Below, one piece after another: positions 55,334-64,000 of a stretch of 64,000 nt of DNA. This DNA is from Comamonas flocculans (GTDB taxonomy: Bacteria; Pseudomonadota; Gammaproteobacteria; Burkholderiales; Burkholderiaceae_C). The notes under the pieces are model-generated. The model searched no databases, was not told the DNA's origin, and worked only from the letters and a program-made list of their open reading frames with translations. Made by a program: the position numbers and the translations under genes. The DNA is taken from positions 620,001 to 684,000 of the forward strand of contig NZ_CP042344.1 in assembly GCF_007954405.1 (NCBI RefSeq), read 5' to 3'. The first letter of the stretch is position 1, and each line of letters starts with the position of its first letter.

Positions 55334-55464
55334 CTGCGGGATTTTCGGCAGGCCGGCAGCAAACGCGCCCTCCTGGCCTCCTAGAATCGGCGGTTTTCAT
55401 CACCGCAGGCCCGCGCCTGCCCTGAACCGGCGCTCCGCCCCGCGCGGCAACGCCCCATTTCGCC

Positions 55465-57015
55465 ATGCAAACCATCGATTCCGCCGCTGTCCCCACCGGG
55501 TCTGACGAAAGCCAGCTGATTGCCGAGCGCAAGGACAAGCTGCGGCTGCTGCGCGAGCGCCAGGCGCAGGGGCTGGGCGTGGCCTTTCCCAACGACTTCA
55601 AGCCCGCCCGGCATGCGGCCGAGCTGCAGGCGCGCTATGGCGAGGTGGACGACGCCGAGCTGCAGGCGCAGGCGGTGCAGGTGAGCGTGGCCGGGCGCAT
55701 GATGCTCAAGCGCGTGATGGGCAAGGCCAGCTTCGCCACGCTGCAGGACGGCTCGCTCGGCGCCACCGGCGGGCGCATCCAGCTGTACATCACGCGCGAC
55801 GCGCTGGGTGAAGAGCTCTACGCTGACTTCAAGCGCTGGGACCTGGGCGACATCCTCGGCGCCAGCGGCACGCTGATGAAGACGCGCACCGGCGAGCTGT
55901 CCATCAAGGTCGGCGCGCTGCGCCTGCTGACCAAGAGCCTGCGCCCGCTGCCGGACAAGTTCCATGGCATGCAGGACCAGGAGATGAAGTACCGCCAGCG
56001 CTACCTCGACCTGATGACGGACGAGGCCGCGCGCCGGCGCTTCATCGCGCGCAGCCAGGCGGTCTCGGGCATCCGCGCCTTCATGGTCGAGCACGGCTTT
56101 CTGGAGGTGGAAACGCCCATGCTGCACCCGATACCCGGGGGTGCCAACGCCAAGCCCTTCGTCACGCACCACAACGCGCTGGATCAGGAGATGTACCTGC
56201 GCATCGCGCCCGAGCTCTACCTCAAGCGCCTGGTGGTCGGCGGCTTCGAGCGCGTCTTCGAGATCAACCGCAACTTCAGGAACGAAGGCATCTCGGTGCG
56301 CCACAACCCCGAGTTCACCATGATGGAGTTCTATGCCGCCTACTGGAACTACCGCGACCTGATGGACTACACCGAGCAGTTGCTGCGCGACGCCGCGCTC
56401 AAGGCCAGCGGCACGCTGCAGCTCACCTATGGCGGGCGGGCGGTGGACCTGGCGGCGCCGTTTGCGCGCATGACGATACGCGAAGCCATCCTGGCGCACA
56501 CCGATGCGGGTGCGGGCGTGGACGACGCCCGGTGGCTGACCGCGGCGCTGCGCAAGCTGGGCCTGAAGGAAGAGAAGGACCAGCTGTCACGCCGCTCGCT
56601 GGCCAGCCTGCAGGTGCTGTACTTCGAGGAGACGGTGGAGGAAAAGCTCTGGCAGCCGACCTTCATCATGGAGCACCCGACCGAGATCTCGCCGCTGGCG
56701 CGCGCCAACGACGAGCGCCCCGAGGTGACCGAGCGCTTCGAGCTCTACATTACCGGGCGCGAGATGGCCAACGGCTTCTCCGAGCTCAACGACGCGCAGG
56801 ACCAGGCGGCGCGCTTTGCAGCGCAGGTGCAGGCCAAGGATGCCGGCGACGAGGAAGCCATGTACTACGACCACGACTTCGTGCGTGCGCTGGAGTACGG
56901 CCTGCCGCCCACCGGCGGCTGCGGCATAGGCATAGACCGCCTGATGATGCTGCTCACCGACAGCCCCAGCATCCGCGACGTGATCCTGTTTCCGGCCCTG
57001 CGCCGAGAGCAGTAG
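55465..57015 (+). CDS. lysS: Lysyl-tRNA synthetase, class II
   Basis: 516 residues. N-terminal OB-fold anticodon domain (about residues 70-170), then motif 2 [20 protein letters not shown] near residue 265 and motif 3 [18 protein letters not shown] near residue 480. It charges tRNA-Lys. It lies between the two livK genes and is followed after 12 bp by the MscS-type gene. Confidence 0.97.
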   Translation: MQTIDSAAVPTGSDESQLIAERKDKLRLLRERQAQGLGVAFPNDFKPARHAAELQARYGEVDDAELQAQAVQVSVAGRMMLKRVMGKASFATLQDGSLGATGGRIQLYITRDALGEELYADFKRWDLGDILGASGTLMKTRTGELSIKVGALRLLTKSLRPLPDKFHGMQDQEMKYRQRYLDLMTDEAARRRFIARSQAVSGIRAFMVEHGFLEVETPMLHPIPGGANAKPFVTHHNALDQEMYLRIAPELYLKRLVVGGFERVFEINRNFRNEGISVRHNPEFTMMEFYAAYWNYRDLMDYTEQLLRDAALKASGTLQLTYGGRAVDLAAPFARMTIREAILAHTDAGAGVDDARWLTAALRKLGLKEEKDQLSRRSLASLQVLYFEETVEEKLWQPTFIMEHPTEISPLARANDERPEVTERFELYITGREMANGFSELNDAQDQAARFAAQVQAKDAGDEEAMYYDHDFVRALEYGLPPTGGCGIGIDRLMMLLTDSPSIRDVILFPALRREQ

Positions 57016-57027
57016 GAGGCCGCGCCC

Positions 57028-57648
57028 ATGCTGGCACGCCTGAAGACCGGGTTGCCGCCGTGGATGCACGACTGGCTGGAGTTCATCGTGCCCACGGTGC
57101 AGATCCTGCTGATCGTGCTGGTCGCGCTGGCGCTGCACCATGCGCTGCGCCGGCTGATCCTGCGCGCGGGTGACCACTACCAGTTCCCGCACGAACTCGT
57201 CAAGCCGATCAACGCGCTGCTGCGCCTGCTGATCCTGGGCGGCGCCTTCCTGCTGGTGCTCGAGCGCCTAGGGGTGTCTGCCGGCGTGCTCTGGAGCGCC
57301 CTCACCGGCTTCGCGGCGGTCGGCGCCGTGGCCTTTTTCGCCGCCTGGAGCGTGCTGTCCAACATCTTCTGCGCCTTCCTGATCTTCATGGTCGGGCCGT
57401 TTCGCGTCGGCGACCACGTGGAGCTGCTCGACACCAACACGGAAAAACCCGGCCCCCTCGGGAAGGTGGTGGACATCAATCTGCTCTACACCACGCTGCA
57501 GGACGCCAGTGCCGGCCAGGAGCCGCGCCTGCTGCAGATTCCGAATGCGCTGATCTTCCAGCGGGTGCTCAGGCGCTGGCCGGCCGGCGGCCCCGAGCCG
57601 CAGCCCGCACAGGCACCGGAGCCGCCAGCGGGCCAGGACCCTCTTTAA
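57028..57648 (+). CDS. Small MscS-type mechanosensitive channel family protein
   Basis: 206 residues with AGGAGG upstream. Two N-terminal membrane helices, then the MscS pore-helix region TGFAAVGAVAFFAAWSVLSNIFCAFLI and the start of the beta domain PFRVGDHVELLDTNTEKPGPLGKVVDI. The C-terminal alpha/beta cage domain is missing, replaced by a Pro-rich tail. Short MscS-like proteins exist, so this is not clearly truncated; gating function is uncertain. Twelve bp after lysS. Confidence 0.82.
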   Translation: MLARLKTGLPPWMHDWLEFIVPTVQILLIVLVALALHHALRRLILRAGDHYQFPHELVKPINALLRLLILGGAFLLVLERLGVSAGVLWSALTGFAAVGAVAFFAAWSVLSNIFCAFLIFMVGPFRVGDHVELLDTNTEKPGPLGKVVDINLLYTTLQDASAGQEPRLLQIPNALIFQRVLRRWPAGGPEPQPAQAPEPPAGQDPL

Positions 57649-57791
57649 CAGAAAATTTCGCGCAAAACCCGCGGCCGGCATCAGGTTTTCCCGATGGTCA
57701 AACGGTCGCAAACGGTTAACCTTGTCACTCTCGCAGGCGCTTACCGGCGTCGCAGAGGTTTTTCACTTCTACCAATTTGAAAAGAGACTCC

Positions 57792-58904
57792 ATGAAATTC
57801 CGCTTGCATACCTTGGTGGGTGCGATTGGCCTGGCCAGTGCATCGTTGATGTTTCCCGCGCACGCGCAGGTCAAGATCGCCATGGTGATCCCCGCCACCG
57901 GCCCGCTCACCCAGTACGGTGACATGATCAAGGAAGGCGTGCTCACCGCCGTGGAAATGGTGAACGCTGCCGGCGGCATCAATGGCAAGAAGGTCGAAAC
58001 CGTGGTGGTTGACGACGCCTGCGAACCCAAGCAGGGCCCGGTCGCCGCCAACCGCGTGGTCAACGACAAGATCCACTACGTCGTCGGCCCGGTCTGCTCG
58101 GGCGCCTCGATTGCGGCCGCGCCCATCTACAACAACGAAGGCGTGGTCGTGGTCACGCCCTCGGCCACCTCGCCCGCGCTGACGGACGGCAAGAACTTCC
58201 ACTACATCTTCCGCACCATCGGCCGCGATGACCAGCAGGGTCCGTCCGCCGCCAAGTTCATCATCGAGAAGATCAAGCCGACCAAGGTCGCGGTGCTGCA
58301 CGACAAGCAGTCCTATGGCCAGGGCATCGCCTCCGCAGTGCGCGACGACCTGAAGAAGGCCGGCGTGGACGTGGTGCTGTTCGAAGGCATCAACGCCGGC
58401 GACAGCGACTACTCCGCCGTCATCACCAAGCTCAAGAGCGCAGGTGTGGACTTCGTCTACTACGGCGGCTACCACCCCGAGATGGGTCTGCTGCTGCGCC
58501 AGGCGGGCGAGCAGGGCCTGAAGGTCAAGCTCATGGGCCCCGAGGGCGTGGGCAACCCCGAGATCAACGCGATTGCCGGCCCGGCCGTCGAAGGCATGCT
58601 GCTGACGCTGCCGGCCGACTTCGCCTCCAACCCCAAGAACGCCGCCGTGGTCAAGGCCTTCAAGGACAAGAAGCGCGACGCTTCGGGCGCCTTCCAGCTG
58701 ACCTCCTACGCCGCCGCCCAGGTCATCCTGGACAGCGTCAAGGCCGTGGGCGACGATGCCAAGAAGGTCGCCGACCACATGCATGCCACCACCTTCGAAA
58801 CGCCGCTGGGCGCCACCAGCTGGGACGCCAAGGGCGACCTGAAGGCTTTCGAGTTCCAGGTCTTCGAGTGGCACAAGGACGGCTCCAAGTCCCTCGTGAA
58901 GTAA
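57792..58904 (+). CDS. livK: Branched-chain amino acid ABC transporter substrate-binding protein (second copy, operon head)
   Basis: 370 residues from ATG 57792. Signal peptide ends FPAHAQ, then VKIAMVIPATGPLTQYGDMIKEG. Same disulfide cysteines and C-terminal FEVFEWHKDGSKSLVK-type ending as the copy at 54194; the two differ mostly in the first lobe. It heads livHMGF, with a large hairpin between it and livH. Binds Leu/Ile/Val or related aliphatic amino acids in the periplasm. Confidence 0.95.
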   Translation: MKFRLHTLVGAIGLASASLMFPAHAQVKIAMVIPATGPLTQYGDMIKEGVLTAVEMVNAAGGINGKKVETVVVDDACEPKQGPVAANRVVNDKIHYVVGPVCSGASIAAAPIYNNEGVVVVTPSATSPALTDGKNFHYIFRTIGRDDQQGPSAAKFIIEKIKPTKVAVLHDKQSYGQGIASAVRDDLKKAGVDVVLFEGINAGDSDYSAVITKLKSAGVDFVYYGGYHPEMGLLLRQAGEQGLKVKLMGPEGVGNPEINAIAGPAVEGMLLTLPADFASNPKNAAVVKAFKDKKRDASGAFQLTSYAAAQVILDSVKAVGDDAKKVADHMHATTFETPLGATSWDAKGDLKAFEFQVFEWHKDGSKSLVK

Positions 58905-58920
58905 GCCCGGCCACAGGCTG

Positions 58921-58973
58921 AGCGCCGCCGCCGTGCTGCAGTGCATACCGCTGCAGCTCGCGCTGGCGGCGCT
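58921..58973 (+). terminator. Intercistronic hairpin between livK and livH
   Basis: AGCGCCGCC (58921) pairs with GGCGGCGCT (58965-58973), and inside it CTGCAG pairs with CTGCAG. No T tract follows. It could partly terminate or protect the livK mRNA 3' end. Confidence 0.55.
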
Positions 58974-59032
58974 GTCGTATTTGCTCCCTAGAGCGCGCAC
59001 CGTGGCTGTGCGCGCTTTGCCCGAGGGCCCCC

Positions 59033-61211
<2,179 letters not shown>

Positions 61212-61215
<4 letters not shown>

Positions 61216-61979
61216 GCGCGCCCATACTCACCGTCAAGGACCTGAGCATGCGCTTTGGCGGCCTGCTGGCGGTCGACGGCATCAGCTTCGACGTGAGCCC
61301 CAAGGAGATCTTCGCCATCATCGGGCCCAACGGCGCGGGCAAGACGACGGTGTTCAACTGCATCAGCGGCTTCTACAAGCCCACCACCGGCGCCATCGCG
61401 CTCAACGGCAAGAGCATTGCCGGGCACCCCAGCCACCACGTGGCCAACGAAGGCGTGGTGCGCACCTTTCAGAACGTGCGCCTGTTCAAGAGCATGACGG
61501 TGCTGGAAAACCTGCTCGTGGCCCAGCACCGCCAGCACCGGCCACCGCCGCTGTCGGGCCTGTTCAACACCCGGGGCTATCGCGAGAGCGAACAGCTCAA
61601 GATCCACAACGCGCTCAAATGGCTCGACGTGATGGAGCTGCGCCAGTACGCCAACCGCGAGGCGGGCAACCTGGCCTATGGCCACCAGCGGCGCCTGGAG
61701 ATCGCGCGCTGCATGATCACCGGGCCGCGCCTGCTGATGCTCGACGAGCCGGCGGCAGGCCTGAACCCGCAGGAAAAGAAGGATCTGCAGCAGCTGATCG
61801 ACCGCCTGCGCCGCGAGTACGGCGTGACGGTGCTCCTGATCGAACACGACATGGGACTGGTGATGGGCGTCTCCGAGCGCATTCTGGTAATGGAATACGG
61901 GCGCCCGATCGCCCTGGGCACGCCCGAGGCGGTGCGCAACGACGAGCGGGTCATCAAGGCCTACCTGGGAGAAGCCTGA
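61212..61979 (+). CDS. livG: Branched-chain amino acid ABC transporter ATPase LivG
   Basis: 255 residues. Walker [10 protein letters not shown] near residue 38, degenerate signature [14 protein letters not shown] (LivG type rather than LSGGQ), Walker [14 protein letters not shown], and H-loop IEHDMGLV. It powers LivHM with LivF. Stop and livF start share one base. Confidence 0.96.
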
Positions 61980-62698
61980 TGAGCCAGCCCACCCCCATGC
62001 TTCAGCTCGAAAGGCTGTCCACGCACTACGGCGCGATCTGCGCCGTCAATGAAGTCTCGCTGCACGTCAACCAGGGCGAGATCGTCTCCCTGATCGGCGC
62101 CAACGGCGCGGGCAAGACCTCGCTCCTGATGACCATCTGCGGCACGCCGCGCGCCAGCGGCGGCAAGGTGACCCTGGAAGGCCGCGACATCACCCATGTG
62201 CCCACGCACGAGATCATGCGCATGGGCCTTGCGGTCTCGCCCGAGGGGCGGCGCGTGTTCCCGCAGCTCACGGTGCTGGAAAACCTCAAGATGGGCGGCT
62301 TCTTTCAGGACAAGGACGCGATCGACAAGGGCGTGACCCACGTCTTCGAGCTGTTCCCGCGCCTGAAGGACCGCGCCAACCAGCGCGCCGGCACCATGAG
62401 CGGCGGCGAGCAGCAGATGCTGGCCATAGGCCGCGCGCTGATGAGCGAGCCGCACCTGTTGCTGCTCGACGAGCCCACGCTCGGGCTGGCGCCGCTCATC
62501 ATCGCGCAGATCTTCGAGATCATCGAAACCGTGCGCGCCGACGGCGTGACGGTATTCCTGGTCGAGCAGAACGCCAACCGCGCGCTGTCGATTGCCGATC
62601 GCGGCTACGTGCTGGAAAACGGCCACCTGGTGATGGAAGACACCGGCGCCAACCTGCTGGCCAACCCCGACATCCGCAAGGCCTACCTCGGCGGCTGA
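61979..62698 (+). CDS. livF: Branched-chain amino acid ABC transporter ATPase LivF
   Basis: 239 residues. Walker A GANGAGKTS near residue 40, signature MSGGEQQMLAIGRAL, Walker B LLLLDEPTLGLAP and switch VEQNANRAL. It is the last gene of the liv operon, convergent with the phosphofructokinase gene 45 bp away. Confidence 0.96.
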   Translation: MSQPTPMLQLERLSTHYGAICAVNEVSLHVNQGEIVSLIGANGAGKTSLLMTICGTPRASGGKVTLEGRDITHVPTHEIMRMGLAVSPEGRRVFPQLTVLENLKMGGFFQDKDAIDKGVTHVFELFPRLKDRANQRAGTMSGGEQQMLAIGRALMSEPHLLLLDEPTLGLAPLIIAQIFEIIETVRADGVTVFLVEQNANRALSIADRGYVLENGHLVMEDTGANLLANPDIRKAYLGG

Positions 62699-62743
62699 GC
62701 GCCCGCCTTGCGCGCTGCCGCCCGCCGGCGGCCGCGCTTGCGT

Positions 62744-63805
62744 TCAGTCGCCCAGGCAGACGCCGATGTCGCGCGCCATGGTGACAAGCTCATGCCCGCG
62801 CGCCACGGTGCGCTGCACGTTGGCCACCTCTGCCATGGGCACGCTGCCTATGCGCCCGTGCTGCAGCGTCGCCATCTGGCCGAAGCGCCGCTGCACCACG
62901 AGCTGGGCCGCATGGTGGCCGAAGCGCGTGGCCAGCACGCGGTCGAACGGCGTGGGGTCGCCGCCGCGCTGCAGATGGCCGAGTACCGTGGTGCGCACCT
63001 CGCTTGCCAGCAAGGGCTGCAGCTGCATGCGCAGCACATGCCCGACGCCACCCAGGCGCACCGGGTCCGGGCTGCCCGCGACCTGCTCGCGCACCGTCAG
63101 CGCCGCGCCCCTGGCCTTGGCGCCCTCGCCCATGCAGATGATGGTGTAGCGCTGGCGCTGCTCGCGCGCGCGGCAGTGCGCGGCCACGGCCTCGATGTCG
63201 TAGTCGATCTCGGGCAGCAGGATGACGTCGGCGGCACCCGCCAGGCCCGCTTCCAGCGCCAGCCAGCCGGCATGGCGCCCCATGGTTTCGACGATCATCA
63301 CGCGGTGGTGGCTGCTGGCCGTGCTCTCCAGGCGGCGCAGCGCCTCGGCTGCGGTGGTGACGGCGGTATCGAAGCCGAAGCTGCGCTCGCAGTGGGCAAT
63401 GTCGTTGTCTATGGTCTTGGGCACGCCCACGCAGTGCACGCCGGTGGCCTGCGCCACGCCGTGCGCCAGGCTCATGGTGCCGTCGCCGCCTATGACCACC
63501 ACCACGTCCAGGTTCAGCGCCGCCAGGTTGCGCCCCACCTGCGCGAGCGTGGCCGCGTCGCGCAGCGGGTTGGCGCTGTTGCTCGTGCCCAGGATGGTGC
63601 CGCCGACATGCAGGATGCCGCTCACGCGCTGCCAGTCGAGTGCCTGCACGCGGGGCAGCGGCTCCATCAATCCCTGAAAGCCGTCCTCGATGCCCAGCAC
63701 CTCGCACTGGCCGTGGCGGATCAGCGACTTGGTCACCGCGCGGATGACGGCGTTCAACCCCGGGCAGTCGCCGCCGCCGGTGAGGATGCCCACGCGCAGG
63801 GTCAC
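62744..63805 (-). CDS. 6-phosphofructokinase, group-III-like
   Basis: 353 residues from GTG 63805, in a 3-bp overlap with the upstream gene's stop. GGGDCPGLNAVIRAV at the start, phosphoryl-donor loop VVVIGGDGTMSLAHG near residue 100, and GVPKTIDNDI near residue 125, with the fructose-6-phosphate site ETMGRHAGWLAL. GGDG keeps the Gly typical of ATP enzymes, while PKTIDND has the Lys of pyrophosphate and group-III enzymes; this pairing predicts an ATP-using group-III PFK. The catalytic Asp in TIDND is present. It phosphorylates fructose 6-phosphate. Confidence 0.87.
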   Translation of the reverse strand: MTLRVGILTGGGDCPGLNAVIRAVTKSLIRHGQCEVLGIEDGFQGLMEPLPRVQALDWQRVSGILHVGGTILGTSNSANPLRDAATLAQVGRNLAALNLDVVVVIGGDGTMSLAHGVAQATGVHCVGVPKTIDNDIAHCERSFGFDTAVTTAAEALRRLESTASSHHRVMIVETMGRHAGWLALEAGLAGAADVILLPEIDYDIEAVAAHCRAREQRQRYTIICMGEGAKARGAALTVREQVAGSPDPVRLGGVGHVLRMQLQPLLASEVRTTVLGHLQRGGDPTPFDRVLATRFGHHAAQLVVQRRFGQMATLQHGRIGSVPMAEVANVQRTVARGHELVTMARDIGVCLGD

Positions 63806-64000
63806 GCCAGCTGCTCCAGCGCCGCCACGTAGGCCGGGTGCAGCATGAGCTCGTCCCAGGGCAGCGGCGGCGTCTGCGGCAGCAGCGCCAGGCGCCGCTG
63901 CTCGCCCGCGCCGTCGGGCTGCCAGCGCCCCTGCTCCAGCGCCCGCTCAAGACCGTCGATCAGCTCGTCCACCGCCCTGCCCTCGCCCAGGCTCTGGTTG
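63802..64000 (-). CDS. Unrecognised protein, C-terminal fragment
   Basis: Sixty-five codons enter from the right edge and end with TGA at 63804-63802, overlapping the phosphofructokinase GTG. The fragment begins NQSLGEGRAVDELIDGLERA, runs through EQRRLALLPQTPPLPWDELM, and ends LHPAYVAALEQLA. It is acidic, Leu/Glu-rich and soluble-looking. I recognise no family; too little is visible to name it. The overlap suggests translational coupling with the phosphofructokinase. Confidence 0.6.
   Translation of the reverse strand, partial: NQSLGEGRAVDELIDGLERALEQGRWQPDGAGEQRRLALLPQTPPLPWDELMLHPAYVAALEQLA

Noticed and set aside
57028..57648. MscS-type gene as a truncated pseudogene
   Set aside because: Frame, start, ribosome site and stop are intact, and short MscS-like proteins lacking the C-terminal cage are common.

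Overview
The window is GC-rich (roughly two-thirds G+C by eye), densely coded chromosomal DNA. Its gene content and order (asd-fimV-truA-trpF-trpB-trpA-accD, a livKHMGF operon, phasin and 3-hydroxybutyrate dehydrogenase genes, a TIGR04438-type Trp-rich small protein) point to a betaproteobacterium of the Burkholderiales, most likely Comamonadaceae. I see no IS element, prophage, integron or CRISPR array.

Layout. 1-6133: a clipped small basic protein, rmuC, a 2-hydroxyacid dehydrogenase, a CitMHS-like antiporter, pncB and a hotdog thioesterase, all on the minus strand. 6134-9082: a phasin with two PhaR-like palindromes around its promoter, a candidate structured sRNA, an orphan FbpA-type iron-binding protein behind a Fur-like box, and an SDR dehydrogenase behind a perfect palindrome. 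9132-12669: pbpG, leuA with a complete transcription attenuator, and dsbB. 12818-20117: a Usp, malonyl-CoA synthetase, enoyl-CoA hydratase, lgt, 3-hydroxybutyrate dehydrogenase, a PaaI-type thioesterase, ilvD and a Trp-rich small protein. 20226-31610: cytochrome c, a cfa-like methyltransferase, an AhpD-like protein, a phosphoethanolamine transferase, a flavodoxin-like protein, a deaminase, a PEP-mutase-family lyase, pta-ackA, divergent dadA and an Lrp regulator, a lipoprotein and a CsaA-like protein. 31613-34421: alaS and tRNA-Gly(CCC).

34514-43726 is the most distinctive locus. A divergent ArsR regulator faces a complete RND tripartite pump, followed on the same strand by an SQR-like flavoprotein, a second flavoprotein lacking the SQR cysteine, and two small DUF2892 membrane proteins. 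I infer a sulfide/persulfide-responsive efflux and redox module. 43788-53965: an outer-membrane barrel protein, asd with a Thr/Lys/Ile-rich leader peptide, fimV, truA, trpF, trpB, trpA, accD and yggT. 54194-62698: two close LivK paralogues flanking lysS and a small MscS-type protein, then livHMGF. The end holds a group-III-like phosphofructokinase and an unrecognised clipped gene.

Two themes cut across the window. First, an imperfect-palindromic repeat of about 45 bp (ATAGCTG...CGCTTG...CAAGCG...GGCCGTATTT) occurs about ten times, between genes and in frame inside several coding sequences. Second, leuA and asd are each preceded by an attenuator-type leader peptide whose ATG lies only 7-8 nt after a plausible -10 element, so both leaders may be leaderless.
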